DNA of 64,000 nucleotides from Agarophyton chilense (GCA_030374765.1 JARGXX010000105.1:1550001-1614000), one strand, 5' to 3'; counted from the first letter of the stretch, positions 43,637-55,752 are shown. Notes: generated by a model not told the origin, from the sequence alone. Program-made: numbers and translations.

Positions 43637-45217
43637 TCAGGAACTATTGTCTCCATCGGAAGCCTCCCGGCCGCTCAAATTTATACTATATCGGGCATCA
43701 AAGTCAGGAGTAACACTCTGGGACATCATTTGTGCATTCTGCTGCAGGAGATTGACCATAGCGGTCTTTAGATACTGATTCTGTTGGACAACCGCGGCGT
43801 AGCGCGCCAAGCTAGGCGCCCAGGAGCAAGCTTCCCTCAGGACTGTCGCAATGTCCATCGAGACAGTAATACATACGATACGGAAGACATGACAGAGAGC
43901 CGCGACTGCAGCCGTGACCGAAGCGGTAAAATGTGGCAAGGGGGAGGATGGAGTGATGTAGACGCCCCCAGTGGACTTCTGAGCCAGCGCATCACCTACA
44001 AGACTTTCGACTTCGACAGTAACCTCTCCAGGAGGGATGTACACTTGGGCGACGGGCGGCTCATATGAGAGTTCATCCTGAGAAGCGATGCCCGGAGGAG
44101 CTGGAGGATGGGAAGTGGTCGGCAACACAACAGCGGACTCGACCGCAGGATTGACGCCCTCCATGGGTAGGACGAAGGGATCTTCACCGAAGGATTCTCC
44201 ATCGGACATACCAGCAGGAACCAACGGCGTGGCTTCCAAGTTATGCTCGAAGCACAGGGAATCGAAACCAGTGGCCTTTGGGTAACAGTCAGGCACATGA
44301 CGCCTCGGAATGTGGGATGGTTGATTCCTCAAAGGCTTGGCGAGATAGGCACTAGTGTCATCCCGAGCCTGTGGATGTAGCGGAATTGGCGTGAATGAGT
44401 CAGTATCGTGGTCATACCAAAGGAACCCGGGAGTCTTGCTCCACTCCACGTGTAAGACATGATCCAAAACGGCCTCGGCCTCCTCGACGGCAAACTGGGT
44501 CCCACGAACGATATTCTGGATGCCCAGGTTGCTTAGGAAGTGGATCATGATGTCCGGGAGCGGGATTAGACCAGTATGTTCTCGTCGTACCATACCCTTA
44601 AATCAACCGAACGCACATTACCACGGACTCCGTACTTCGCGGTATCCAGAAAGACTATAAGGGACATCACGCTGAACTCAACGAAGAGTACTTTCCAGGA
44701 CAACCAAGACCTTTGGTCATTGTCGTCGCCCATGAGTTGGGACGAATGATACGCCACCATGGACGGCGTGGGAACCAAAAAGAGCGGCGAGATACGCCAG
44801 TACATGGCCCATTGGTTTTCATCCTCGCGGGGCAGCGAGAGATATAACGGAGGACGCTTGTCTGCGCTCATGTCGTGAAACTTCACCTGATGCCAGCAGA
44901 AGAAGAACTCCTTGGATTGAAGTAAACGACCATCGGGCTCGAGTATCTCGTTTCAATAGACCCTATTGGACATCCAAAACAGACAGTCGTACGGCGACCG
45001 GAAGCACATGAGCGCCAAGAGATTGTGACCCACCGGAGGAAATCTCACATGAGGCGAGATAAAGTCCGCGTATAGGTCTGAAAGGAGTTTGCTCACCCTG
45101 AACTGGTACTCGGCTTTCTCCTCGCAGCGTACGTACGGCATGTCCGCTTGGATGAGGGTGCGACAGCGCGTCGCCGAACGCGGATCCACAGGACAATGCA
45201 AACATCGGTTCTACCAC
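43637..45217 (-). pseudogene. Antisense ORF of the TIR element, copy II
   Basis: Two minus frames, 45,217-44,566 and 44,593-43,637, overlap by a frameshift near 44,580. The first contains KEFFFCWHQVKFHDMSADKR, PPLYLSLP, FLVPTPSMVAYHSSQLMGDD and WLSWKVLFVEFSVMSLIVFL; the second has EEAEAVLDHVLHVEWSKTPG and a Pro-rich tail, ending with a coiled-coil-like LLQQNAQMMSQSV. The order and spacing of conserved blocks match the gypsy antisense ORF at 26,332-28,107, and the gene sits in the same place (3' of integrase-chromodomain, opposite strand). Product unknown; hydrophobic central helices could be membrane or core helices. Confidence 0.65.
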
Positions 45218-46001
45218 GAGACGCTGCGCGCGTTCTTACTGCCCCTCCGGAAATCGGGTATCTTAGCGAACCTCTGGGCTTCGAGATATATATATGACAG
45301 AACCTTTGGTATTATTCCACAAAGGACGGAATAATGGCATGACGCACTGCCCGCTGGTTTCGTCCGATGGTATGGTCATAGCGCTCCTCGGGGCGCTCAT
45401 AAGCCACTTGGTATCCCGAAAAGCTCCCCGCTTGGGTTTTCGAAGCCATGGTGCCGCTGCCCACTGGCTGATCCGCTGGGAAATGGATAGGAAAACAGAC
45501 CGAAGCGAAAAATTCCGGAGGGAGAATAGCGTATGCGACGGGCTCATAAGGCGAGTTCTGCATCGCGCGCGACCAATGGAAAAGTACCACGATGGGAAAA
45601 CAATATGATGGAATTGACCCGAGCGAACTGACAGACGAAAACCACTGTGAAAGAAGCGCGGAGGGTCGCCAAAGGAAGAGCGGAGACTAAGGAAGGCCCC
45701 AATGACCTTCAGGGAAGAAAAAGCCAAGGGACCATCTCGCCAACGCGACACGAGGAATGCACCGGCGATGCACCTATGGCCAGCGCTCACGGCGCGTTTG
45801 AGTATCAGTCCTTAGCCCAATTAGTTGCCACCCCGGCGCCAATGGTCAGCTCACGCTTCCTTGTAGCCCCGCAGGTGATGACGACGCGACGTCCCGTCGT
45901 GCCCAATCGTAATGGGAGCGACTAAGCGCTCACGTCCCCCGTGTCAATCATGAGGCAATCTGGACTTCGCCATGACGGTCGAATCTTAAGAAGGGATATA
46001 T
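45218..46001 (-). other. Interior of the TIR element before the right TIR
   Basis: Minus frames (45,590-45,312; 45,790-45,263) lie upstream of the antisense ORF and may be its N-terminal part in broken frames: PVAYAILPPEFFAS and PADQPVGSGTM read like coding sequence. An ATATATA tract near 45,285 interrupts them. No independent gene is called. Confidence 0.4.
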
Positions 46002-46424
46002 GTGAAGGAGCAACGATAACAGTTGAGTTCTGTAAGCCGCTGAGGCCTGAGGTATCTTACAGACGCCACGTGGACTGGCCAACCTCATTTGGACTAATTT
46101 AGATAGTCATTTTTATTTTAATTAGTGTAATAGATTATCATTACAGTGCAAGGGAGATTAATTGGCTCGAGTGACGCTTCTCACTTAGAGTAAGGTAGGC
46201 ATCGGTAGGATACTAAATTACCCCCTTTGGGACATTAGTTCCACCAATTGGTCTTCGAGCCATCATTTCCGTAGCTCCGACCTGGAGGACTACGCAGTAA
46301 ACGCCAGCCCATTGCACCAAGTACTCTGGGAGTGCCGCCGTCAAGGATGCGAACCTTCGGACCCGCTCTACCACGCTACCCAAGGTTGAAACCAGTACGC
46401 TGACCCACCATTCATTGCGGTACA
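46002..46424 (-). repeat. Right TIR of the TIR element, copy II
   Basis: 423 bp, inverted match to the left TIR. Shared blocks include CTATTACACTAATTAA, TGTAAGATACCTCAGG, GGTAGCGTGGTAGAGCGG and the terminal CGCAATGA. The repeats have diverged from each other by point changes and indels, so the insertion is old. Confidence 0.75.
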
Positions 46425-46439
46425 CCCACAAGGGAAGCA

Positions 46440-47480
46440 TTGTTTTTGCGACATAACAGTCCCATGTATCTTGTTCCCTTCAAGTATCGCAATATACGTT
46501 TAATATCCTTCTGATGGGTCCTACCATACTCATAGAGAACGAGGGAGAGGTATGAAATGGTAACTGAAATGTCTGGGCTGCACATTTTTGCCAGATGAAG
46601 AAAGATTCAAGATTCCAACTACCTCGCAGTGGAGAACGTTCAAAAAATTCTCTGCTGTCTGCAGATATATGTTGGAAACCATGGGTGTTTTGTTAGGTTC
46701 AAAGTGTTTCAGTGCAAAACGTATCAGGTTTTCATCAATCAAAAAATGCGTTATGGATCTTGATCATAGGTTTAGATAAACTATTCTCCACATTCCAACC
46801 GAACAACTTGCTCTCATCTATCTCGATTCGTAGATCAAGATTCAAACTGAGCTATTGCACAATGGTCTTCAAGGCATCTTTCAATGTTCCAGAAATGAAA
46901 AAACCATCGCTGTAGATAAAAAATATCATCATTCCCGCGTTACTCACTTTCCAAATCTTCACAGTATAGAAAGAAGAATCAGCAGAAGGGAGTCTTGTAA
47001 CTAGGCTGAGGAGAATAGTATGAAAGAACTTTCGAAAAGCTCTTGACGCTTTTTACAAACTATGAACCGCTTTCTTAAATCGATACAACAGATGCTCGAT
47101 GTTCAAATCCAGGAGGCTTTTCCGCGCATATTTGTTTTTCCAGGGTTCCATTCATAATATAGCGTTGATATCCAACCTCAGGAACCTTAATTCCCGGCAA
47201 AAGAATAAGGGCGACCACTTTGTGAAGTATAGTGTATATGATCATAGAAGTAGAGAATTCTGAATAGTCTATTCCGTACTGCTGCGTTAAACCCTTCGTC
47301 ACAATTCCGGCTCCGTAACTTGTCATATAACCAGAAATGATTCTCTTACGGTTATAAACCCATCTACAAGGTATCGGACGAGATCCTGCGCGCAATTAAA
47401 CAAGGTTTATATGTCCTCTGAAGTGCAGATTGTTCATCTCATACTACACTTGTTTAAACCACTGCAAACGCTCAATCGTA
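46440..47480 (-). pseudogene. Ty1/copia reverse transcriptase fragment
   Basis: The minus strand from 47,395 reads SRPIPCRWVYNRKR, GLTQQYGIDYSEFSTS and MNGTLEKQICAEKPPGFEH, the start of a copia RT (the TQQYGIDY block is diagnostic). Further on (46,742-46,460) are RPRSLYEYGRTHQKDIKRIL-like and RYLKGTRYMGLL motifs, from the RT-RNase H junction. The middle, including the catalytic YVDD region, is unreadable. It is a different lineage from the copia-like element at 12.7-17.6 kb. The TIR element abuts it directly at 46,424. Confidence 0.7.
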
Positions 47481-47999
47481 AACATGGATCCTTCATGGGT
47501 GTTTGGGAGATCATGACCACCAATTTCCACTACGAATCGCACTTTTAGAGCTAACATGGCATCAGGGATGAATAGTTCTAAAGCTTAACGCTATCTGCTG
47601 GATCATCGTGGCCGTGATGGATAATGAGTTACCACTTTTAGACCCCAGTCAGCATGACGATATCTGCAATGACAAACAAATGACAAGAGGTCAAGTATTG
47701 GAGATACATCTACATGAACGAACGGCTATTGTTCAAAATCACCGAGAGCACGCAAACCCGCTCAGGTCGCTAGACCAGTAAATCGGAGAAGATGATTTAC
47801 ATGAGCACGAAGACTCAACGCATTGAGGACTTAAGAGCGAGAAACGCGGAGCAGGAAAGGCATAGAGGTAGACAGAGGAGAGAGAAAAGAAAACAGAAGA
47901 GCAACCATCCCTTTGATACCTACATAAACCCGGCTGAAACATATTGTTCTCCGGCTTGTGCCGATACTCTCTGCCTCCATTTTATATAATTTACGCCGT
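47481..47999. other. Degenerate spacer
   Basis: Short frames only. The 3' part (47,790-47,900) is purine-rich and encodes nothing recognisable; it may be an LTR or leader of the gag-like remnant that follows. Confidence 0.3.
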
Positions 48000-49013
48000 C
48001 ACATCGTATCGGTAAGCTCACTCGTAGATCAGTATCATGGACGATACCGCAATTACTAATGTTATGGGCCATCCCGTAACCCCTGTTTCGGGAAGAGCTA
48101 CAGATCCACCGCCATTCGCTTCCGACATTAACAAGTTCAAGTAGCGTCAAGACGTCCGCCGATGGGTACGTATCGTGGCTCGTACGGCCGCAGGTGGCTT
48201 CAAATACTCGAAGGCAACCATGCTGCGCTCGGAGGCACGCCCTACCTATCTGTAGACGAATCTTCGCGTTACCGGCTAGACCATGCAATAGAAATCGGAA
48301 TGGTAGACCTCACGCCCGACACCGAAGATCCATTGCAATCAAAAATTATCGATGCATTCCTCTCTATTGATCCTGAACATACCCAAACAGAAAGTGTGAA
48401 GAGGCTCTTCTAAATGCTACAAAAAGTTCGCAAGGGCACATGGAACACCACGAAAACCCCTATCGCTTACGCCAGGAATTTCAAAAGCCTTTCCAGCCTA
48501 TACCTCAATAAACGCAACCACTAGGACGCTAAACAGGATAGCGAGCTATTTGCCATGATCTTTCTCAAGAACGCAAAACTACCCGAAACCACGCTCAATC
48601 ACATTATTTTGCAGCTGAATGGCAAGGTAGCTTCAAAGCCCTCATCTTCTGCAAGCCTCACAACCATACCGATTGGCGTCGCTGACCACATCAAACAACA
48701 ATTATCCATCACTTTATCGTTATTCGCGCATGAGGAATTCAACATTGAAACATGCAAACAGAGACTCTCTAAAATGATCGATCAACTCTCCAAGGCACTT
48801 GAAGTGGCCACGAGCAAGTCCCAAAAAGACAGAGCAGTCCCACAACTTTCCCTCGACTCAGCCGTGAGAGCGGTCACTGAAGTTAGTGCAAGGACATCCA
48901 CCATCTCGAATTCAATGCCTGACATACCCACACCGGCCGTAAGTCACCTCAAACGTATTCAACTCGATCGATACGTTTCCACCATTGCGAATAACCTTGG
49001 GGTGGTCCAGTAA
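48000..49013 (+). pseudogene. Retrotransposon gag-like remnant
   Basis: A frame shift near 48,180-48,240 divides a short WRQDVRRWVRIVARTAAGG-type piece from a longer frame (48,162-49,013), itself interrupted by TAA 48,411-48,413 and a TAG near 48,523. The long frame is helical: DHAIEIGMVDLTPDTEDPLQ, then ARNFKSLSSLYLNKRN and ELFAMIFLKNAKLPETTLNH. It has the tone of a copia-type gag (UBN2-like), without a visible zinc knuckle. Ends LGVVQ at 49,013. Confidence 0.5.
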
Positions 49014-49142
49014 GACAGTCCTCTTCAGCTTTCCGAGCTCATCGCGCAAGACATAAGCGCTTTCACGATTCTTCCGCACCACATTAAATGGTTCTTCGTA
49101 GCACGCATCCCGCTTGGAATCCTCCGTAATGTCGCGAATCAT
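48990..49142 (-). pseudogene. Ty3/gypsy integrase C-terminal fragment
   Basis: The minus frame reads RDITEDSKRDACYEEPFNVV, then RKNRESAYVLRDELGKLKRT and LLDHPKVI, the pattern of the GPY/F-like integrase C-terminal module (Y-E-G-P-F-x-V-V-R-R with an A-Y-V-L-x-D block). Only about 50 residues remain. It is unrelated in detail to the two gypsy-type integrases elsewhere in the window and overlaps the end of the gag-like remnant on the other strand. Confidence 0.6.
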
Positions 49143-49394
49143 GACTCGCGCATTCCTTCATTTTCCAGACTTTAGATGTTATAGGTTGCACGTCCATAAT
49201 TCGATATTGAATTTTATTGTTCTCTATAGCCCAAACCGATGTATGTTTGTCAAACAGAAAACACGTGTGAGCCTAACTAAGAAAGGCATCACACCGATTA
49301 ACACCAGACACCCTGCTTTGAAGCTTTTGAAAAGTTTGTTCGGGAAGAAAAGGGTCAGCAAAAAGACAAATGAAAGAGAAGCGAAATGAAGGAA

Positions 49395-49730
49395 GCAGGA
49401 AAAGGATTTTACAACGGTATCGCCGGAACCTTTTCACCACCTGCTGAGGTAAAGGAGAGAAAAAAGGTAGTGATGAATGGGAAAAAGAAAAAGGAAAGCA
49501 GGGAATTTTTTACAACGCTAGCACCGGAGCTGTTTCCACAACCTGCGATAGGCTAAGAGAAGAAAAGAAGGAAGGACTTTAAAGGGATTGTGAGTAGTGT
49601 TTGAGGGTGAAGGAGACGCTTTGCGTATATGTAATGAGCTGAAAGCGGTACTCTGCATACGAGTACCTGTCGCTCAGCATTTGAGGTGCGATTGTGGATT
49701 GAATTTGACGAACGTGACATATTCACGTTC
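49395..49730 (-). promoter_or_regulatory. Outward module, copy III (counterpart of 12,306-12,507)
   Basis: Imperfect palindrome GAACGTGACATATTCACGTT at 49,710-49,729 (plus one base) and two diverged 49-bp units at 49,395-49,444 and 49,498-49,546. The TATA equivalent near 49,626 is weaker than elsewhere. This copy retains units lost at 12.5 kb, so the module originally resembled that at 2.5-2.9 kb. Confidence 0.5.
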
Positions 49731-50440
49731 TCCGAGTGTGATGTCTGGGATGGCAGTGGTTTTGGTGGCGGTGCATGTAATGTGTTTTGGATCCCCTTCT
49801 TTGACGTTGACGTGAATCAGAACAAAATCTCGTGGAACCTACTGGTCAATGGACGGAAAAAATGAAAGCCATGTTGGCCGTGGTGCTCTTCGTACATACG
49901 TATTTATTACGTTTGACGCCAAAAAAGCTGCTGACGAGGTATTTCCTACGGCGAGATCAGGTGAAATGTTTCCTTCACAAGCGGTCTACGCCCTTTCTCC
50001 AAGCCATTTCCTTACAGAGTGCTGGAATACGTCACAGGACGGTTCTAAAAATGGAATATTCTACGACCCTGCAAGAATCGAACTCGGACACAGCTAACAA
50101 TTGTCCCATATAAATGCGACCTGCGACTTAGTGCCATCAAACAGACCATCGGCTCAAGTCGTAAAAATGCTCACTGTCCGATTGTCGGGTTGCGCTTAGG
50201 GTCCAGTTGTTTTCGACTGACGGTAGACGAATGGAATCGGTCTCCCCAAAGCTGAGTGCTGCTTCTTGGGCGACCAGGGCTTGTACCTTATTACCTCCCA
50301 CTCACTGTCCGGGGTATTTCCCGGCACTCTTTTGCCTCCCTTTTTAAATCCGTTCGATAGACGTAATTTAATCTGCGTGTCATGAAACGACAACCCACTG
50401 TCAAAGAAGAGGCATGTTTAACCCACGGGCGGGCGGGCGG

Positions 50441-50637
50441 GAAAGAGGCATAACAAAGGCGCAGCACACGCGGCGCCACTTGCCGACTAACTTGTATACC
50501 GCGTCAAGCGACGGCGGCGAGGCTACACCGGATCTCTGATCCAATCTTACGCAGCGCGCACACCACCTACGTGGCCGGTTGCTATCCAGTGCATGTCCGT
50601 TTCATGGGCATAAACCTGCGGTCTACGCAACACGAAA
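50441..50637 (-). repeat. Solo YR terminal repeat
   Basis: 197 bp, with the flanks on both sides matching the flanks of YR element A in copy I. Its 5' half carries the variants of the 5' repeat of A (CGGACATGCACTGGA) and its 3' half those of the 3' repeat (GGCAAGTGGCG). It is therefore the product of recombination between the two terminal repeats, deleting the coding interior. Confidence 0.85.
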
Positions 50638-50876
50638 AAGCCACCGCGTAACCTCCATTTTCATCTGGACTAAGTGCAGTCCATCGGAGGAAATCCTGGC
50701 GAAGCACCGCCATGGAGTTCTTAGCGGTTTCTCATGAGAAAGAAATCAGGGAAATCGGCGTAGAATCATCCTCCAATTACAGGTTTGTGGCCAAAGCTTG
50801 TGCAGCTACTTGAAGTTTTTCCTTTAACGATGTACCATCCACGCCCGCAACGGCATTCGGCAAGCCAAGCGACCGC

Positions 50877-51188
50877 TCAGACGACTGTAGGGCTGTGTAG
50901 ACTGAGATAGAGAACATCACTGATAGTTGTTTCGTCGCAGAAAGGCCAAGGTTCTCCTTGGCGATTGTCTAGGAACACATTGAAGTAAATAATTCTCGCT
51001 TTTCTTGTGTCGGAAGTTCTTCGCGTCGAGGGGTGATGTAGGAGGACAGACCAAAACGACAAATCCTGTTTGTCGTGTACGATGCTACTGGTGTAGTGTC
51101 GGAACGCGTACAGAGTAGAACTGGACGAGCTTCTCAGGTTGCTCTCTCCAGAAGATTGCTGTTGAAGGGCCAAAGGTATTGTACACAA
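50877..51188 (-). CDS. Hypothetical 103-residue ORF, copy III
   Basis: The same protein as 6,786-7,097, with no difference that I could see. Its status is as uncertain as that of its twin. Confidence 0.25.
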   Translation of the reverse strand: MCTIPLALQQQSSGESNLRSSSSSTLYAFRHYTSSIVHDKQDLSFWSVLLHHPSTRRTSDTRKARIIYFNVFLDNRQGEPWPFCDETTISDVLYLSLHSPTVV

Positions 51189-51284
51189 GAGTTGGGAAAT
51201 ACTTTTCGTTTGAACTGTACGTTTGCAGATTTATTGTGTTAGATTCGTCTTTGATCAGTTAGATTGTCAGTGGATTTCTGTCAT

Positions 51285-54071
51285 TTACAATGGATCACCC
51301 CCACCAAAAAGACTGTCGAGTGCACCGTCCCCCAGTTCAAGCTGATCCAAATTACCTTTTGCTCTTTTGGCGATTCGCTTCGCGTTGATAGCCACAAGTC
51401 TTTCGGGAAGCAGGTTGACTTTCATTTCTCTCCGAAGGGCGGTCCCTTCATGATCTGCTATCCGGTTCACCACATCACGCAAGAGCTGCTTGTGCTTTTT
51501 AGGCTTGCTCACTTGATCGGTCTTTACTATAGACCGAATGCATTCGCTGACCTATTCCTGCAAAACTCTATTATGTCCCAGAGTAGCGTGTAATTGACGC
51601 TCGCTTTCAACAGGCCATTTCCTAATGACCGCTAGTGTTGCATTAACAGGACAATCTGCAGTTGCATTCGTATCACCGGCATTCAGTACAGCGGCCTTAA
51701 AACATACGTCCAAAAGTGGTGCGAAAAACTGGAAGTTGGCCCGTGGAGAAAGTTCGGCAGCGTGTAAGCCAGTATTGAAAGCGTACTGAAAGGAATTCCT
51801 AATGTTAGCGTCTTGTCCTGGACTGCAGACCGTGGTCCACAGTGCAATAAGAGCCTCACCAAGGAGCGGAACCTGAAAGGGAAATGGAAAAAACTCCTCC
51901 ATTTGAGGGCCATCTGAATCAGTCTTCTCAGTGAACACTGGGTATATCCCCGAAATCAAATTCGCGGCAGCTCTGCGCAACCAGGCTCTACCACAGTCAC
52001 GGGATATGTCTAGCGTAGAAGTTTCGTTGAATGTCTGAGCTCCCTTTATCGAAACATTAATGTGCTCTCGTACACGATGAAGAAGCTTCGGAACATCGGA
52101 CTGGCCCACGAGCTCCAAAAAAGAGGGATCTGTAGAGACAATAGAAAACGATAATAACGGAGATATGATGCGAGAGATGAGCATCAACAAATGCAATGGT
52201 TCCATGTATTGAACGTCGGTACAGATGGCTCGCAATATTACTCTCAAGTGTTCGGGAGACTTTGTCACACCTGATAAGACGCATGCCCGGATGATTTCGT
52301 ATCCGCAAGTGCGTAAGTTTTGAAACGTCTCACGTATCCAGGCGAACTGGGGATCAGGAGGTTGGATCCCATAACTGCACAAAATGTCGTAGCTTCGTTC
52401 TTCGTGAACAGAAGGCCCTTCTCTAAAACCCTTTTGAACATCTTCGTACGAGTCGTGTTCATCTGTGACTCTCCTTATGACCTCTTTGTTGTCCAAGTTG
52501 ACGATATGGACCAAATCTTTGCACGTCGGTAGCAAAATGTTTCGGCGAAGTTTATCAGCATTGTCACGAGGAAATTTGGCCCGGCTATAGAATGCATGTA
52601 AAGTAGAAACCATGTAACTGGTTACCTCCACGGCCTTTGGAGCGATGGCATGTGACAGTATACCAGGGGTGAGGGTGGTCTTGGAACGCTTGGCCATGGG
52701 GCGAGATATCTGGTGCATACTGTTCGAGAACACATAAAAAGCACAGATAATTGGCGTCACATCATCGGCTGGTCCCTTCATGAGAAAGTCCAGAAATGTA
52801 ACAGGGGACTGGAGCACAGCAAGAGCTTTAGCAGGTGACAGGGTGTCGACGAGCGGCATCAGTATGCGTTCAATCTTCTGTTCCGCTTCCTTAACATCAG
52901 GTATGGACATGACGCAAGAGATGCTCGCCTCTACAAGCTGTGTCTTGTCTTGTTCACGAAACTTGGGGTTAAGTAGCGTATTCACTGCGTAATCGCACCA
53001 CAAATTCGCGAAACGGCCAATGTGAGCACCCTGTGAGCGACTCAAACGTTGATAAACAGCACGCAAAGCAACACACGATCTGGTCCGCGCCATACTCGGT
53101 GTCTCTGGGTTATCAATTAAACTTCCAAGTGCTTCAATACATGCATCTAGCTTTTGCGGCTCCGCCACGTACAACAGGAACAATACTCGTAGTGTATGAG
53201 CTTTAGGGACGAGCAAATCTACATCCGTCCATGTGGTGATTGATTCGAACGCTTGTTTTTGCATTGCCACCATTTGTGTCCTTATTGGATCCTGAACCGT
53301 CTCCACTGCGACTTGACAGATAGAATCGACAGTGGGGCATGTCGTATCAATGCAATGCCGCCAAGTTCTTCTGTCTCCGTGAAAGTCTCCAAAATTCCAG
53401 CTCTGGGCATCAGAATCAGGGCATACGATTCCCAACTCGCGGGGCCCGGCACTCACATTAATTCCCACAGAGGAAGGACGCAGCGAAATCAGACGAACCA
53501 GGCACGAAAGAATGAAAACTGCGCTCACTTCTGGCAGGATTTGAGTGATTAACCGGAGTGCACCGTACATCTGTCCATTGATTTTCCTGCGGGCCACTCG
53601 AAACGAAACTTCATCACCACCATGGTCAACTTCTTTATACTGTCTTACGTCAGGATAGCATGGGAATTTCAAAACGCCAGCGTTAGAGGCGTACAGAAAG
53701 CGAGTGACAAGAAACGAAACAAGGTCGGAGCGAAGCTCCTTTTTAGAAATAGAGCCAGTCATCGAAGTGAAGAAACTGAACACCGTCTCTCGTAACACGT
53801 AGGAAGGCGATGATAATGCAGCAGTCATTACATCAATGAATGCTGCGCCAAGCTCGCGATCAGCAGTAGATAGTTGCAGCGGTCGGCGACTAGAGCATAA
53901 GAATGAACTCGAAAAATGAGTAACGCCAAGCTTCGAGAGTACTTCGAAGAACTTTACTGTGAACTCGTGAGCTTCTTCATCAACCAAGTTCAGAGGTTGG
54001 GGTTTGAACCATGCTTCCTTGAGAGATGGAAAATCATCTGTAGAGGGCTCGGGGTGTGTTAACCGGGTTGT
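51285..54071 (-). pseudogene. XPO5: Exportin-5-like karyopherin, copy III, premature stop
   Basis: Same frame and domain content as 3,903-6,689, with about 18 amino-acid differences noted. TGG to TAG at 51,552-51,554 removes the last 88 codons, including the conserved C-terminal block (KKHKQLLRDVV to GGGDPL). The upstream frame opens at 54,071, the same place as in copy I, so both copies share the missing N-terminus and were already in that state (or had the same upstream exon structure) when duplicated. It is probably non-functional unless the truncated form is tolerated. Confidence 0.72.
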
Positions 54072-55039
54072 TCATTGATCGCTATATTACTTGGCTCGTC
54101 CAATTTGTGAGAATACAACATCAATACCGATTGATAACAGTCCTCATTTCTTTTTCTTTTCCAAACTCCAATGCGAAAGCAAGTGAAGCGATTCTGGTTC
54201 TAGAACAGAAGATTCGGACTTGAATGCTGGAAGCGTTGCGGCGGTTGCAGTACAAGGTAGCATGTTATGGAATCGTGTTGTCCAATAGAGAGAAGAATGG
54301 TATCGTACGGGCGAGAACAGACAAAAATTTGTGTGCGCCCCAATGACTATGCTGGAGTGTGCATACTGGCATGTGGGGTGCTTGAGTTAGTACCAGGAGG
54401 AGGAAAGAAAAAGACATGTACAAGAAAAAGGTGCGAACGAAAGCGAGACTTGTTTAGAACCGATGAGCGATGCATGGCGGACAGTAAGCAGTAGGTAGAA
54501 CAAAGGTCGGTCTTCTGAGTGCACAACTCGCTGCATACACCTCACAGATGTGTTTAGAAACCATTTTCTGCAGTTGCATGTTCATCCATTCCCGTTCCCT
54601 GCAGTTACGTTACAGAAACCGATCTGACTCTTCTGCTTTCCGGTCTTGCTTTTCAACCGGTCGAAGATCAAATCAATAAAATGAGAGAACACCCACACAT
54701 AAAGAGAGAGCGCTCACATTTTTGGTAACAGGTCACGCCTCAACTGTCAAATGCGGCTCTGTTTCCGCAAAAATTCCCGGCTGGATTGTATGGAGGACTG
54801 GGGGACCCAATGATTCTAAAGGGTGACTCCAGCAATCCACCCCAAACACAATTGTAGCGCACAGTCGGTACAGAGTATTAAAGGTAGCTAGAGATTTGAT
54901 ATTTTGCTTCGTTCTTCTGTAAGATGTAGTTTAGAATCTTCGGCGCGCTGTTCTTTCGACTCAATTCGACGTCACAAAACGGCTTCTACAACCAACTCGC
55001 TGTACACTCACTGATTCCGCTCCACCCCTTCCACTCGGA
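54072..55039. other. Spacer upstream of the copy III exportin gene
   Basis: Equivalent of 2,946-3,902. No gene recognised. It includes the point (about 54,435) where homology to copy II starts. Confidence 0.35.
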
Positions 55040-55485
55040 GAACGTGACTTAGTCACGTTCTTCGAATGCAAGCCACGACGCGTCGAATGCAAGCCACGAC
55101 CGCACTTGCAACGCTCACTGACAGGTAATCTTCTGCTGAGAACTGCTTCTCAGCTCAGTATAAATACGCCAAGCGCTTCCTTCACCCCCCACTTTCTGCA
55201 CTAGTTGCCCACAGCCCGAACCCGTCCCCTAAAAATCCGTTGCAGGTTGTGAAAACAGTTCCGGCGCTACCGTTGTAAAAATTTTCCTGCTTCCCTTTTC
55301 CCTGTCTCTCTTTCATCAATTCATTCTTCCATTCCTTTATCTCAGCAGGTTGTGAAAACAGTTCCGGCGCTACCGTTGTAAAACTTTTTCCTGCTACCCT
55401 TTTCCCTCTTTCGTTGTCATCATTCCTTCATTCCAGCAGGTTGTGAAAACAGTTCCGGCGCTACCGTTGTAAAATTTTTTCCTGC
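55040..55485 (+). promoter_or_regulatory. Palindrome-TATA module, copy III
   Basis: Palindrome at 55,040-55,060, repeated AATGCAAGCCACGAC, TATAAATA at 55,159-55,166 and three 49-bp units (55,242-55,290, 55,345-55,394, 55,436-55,485). Directed along the plus strand, away from the exportin gene. Confidence 0.5.
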
Positions 55486-55752
55486 TTCCCTTCTCCTTTT
55501 TCTCTTTTTCTAACTAACTTTTTTTCCTATTTCTCAACCATTCCCTCTGGAACAAGCTTCTGACGCGGATGGAAACTTCGTGGACAATTGGTAAAACGGC
55601 GAATCGTTTCGAAATTCAGAGGACCCCCCCCCCAGTACTCCCGCACAAGGATGGAACAGTCTTGGAAATAGCTAAATAAAACAACCGATAATGAATTCAT
55701 TCTATGGTACTTGAGAACTTAACCGTTTGGATTATCTGGAAACAAAAAGGTG

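Larger units (their letters stand above)
40906..46424 (+). mobile_element. TIR-bounded element with Ty3-type integrase, copy II
   Basis: Bounded by 451- and 423-bp inverted repeats beginning TGTAACGCAATGA / TGTACCGCAATGA. The interior has a plus-strand integrase-chromodomain frame (41,400-43,427) and a minus-strand ORF (45,217-43,637), with no gag, protease, RT or RNase H. A Ty3-like integrase inside TIRs is the definition of Ginger-type DNA transposons, so this is Ginger-like. The antisense ORF shared with the gypsy element at 17.6-29 kb is not a known Ginger feature. No target duplication was found. The copy is dead (stops, frameshifts, catalytic change). Confidence 0.65.

Noticed and set aside
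48555-49013. Independent host gene
   Set aside because: It reads in frame with an upstream broken retrotransposon gag-like frame and is surrounded by retroelement debris, so it was treated as part of a gag remnant.
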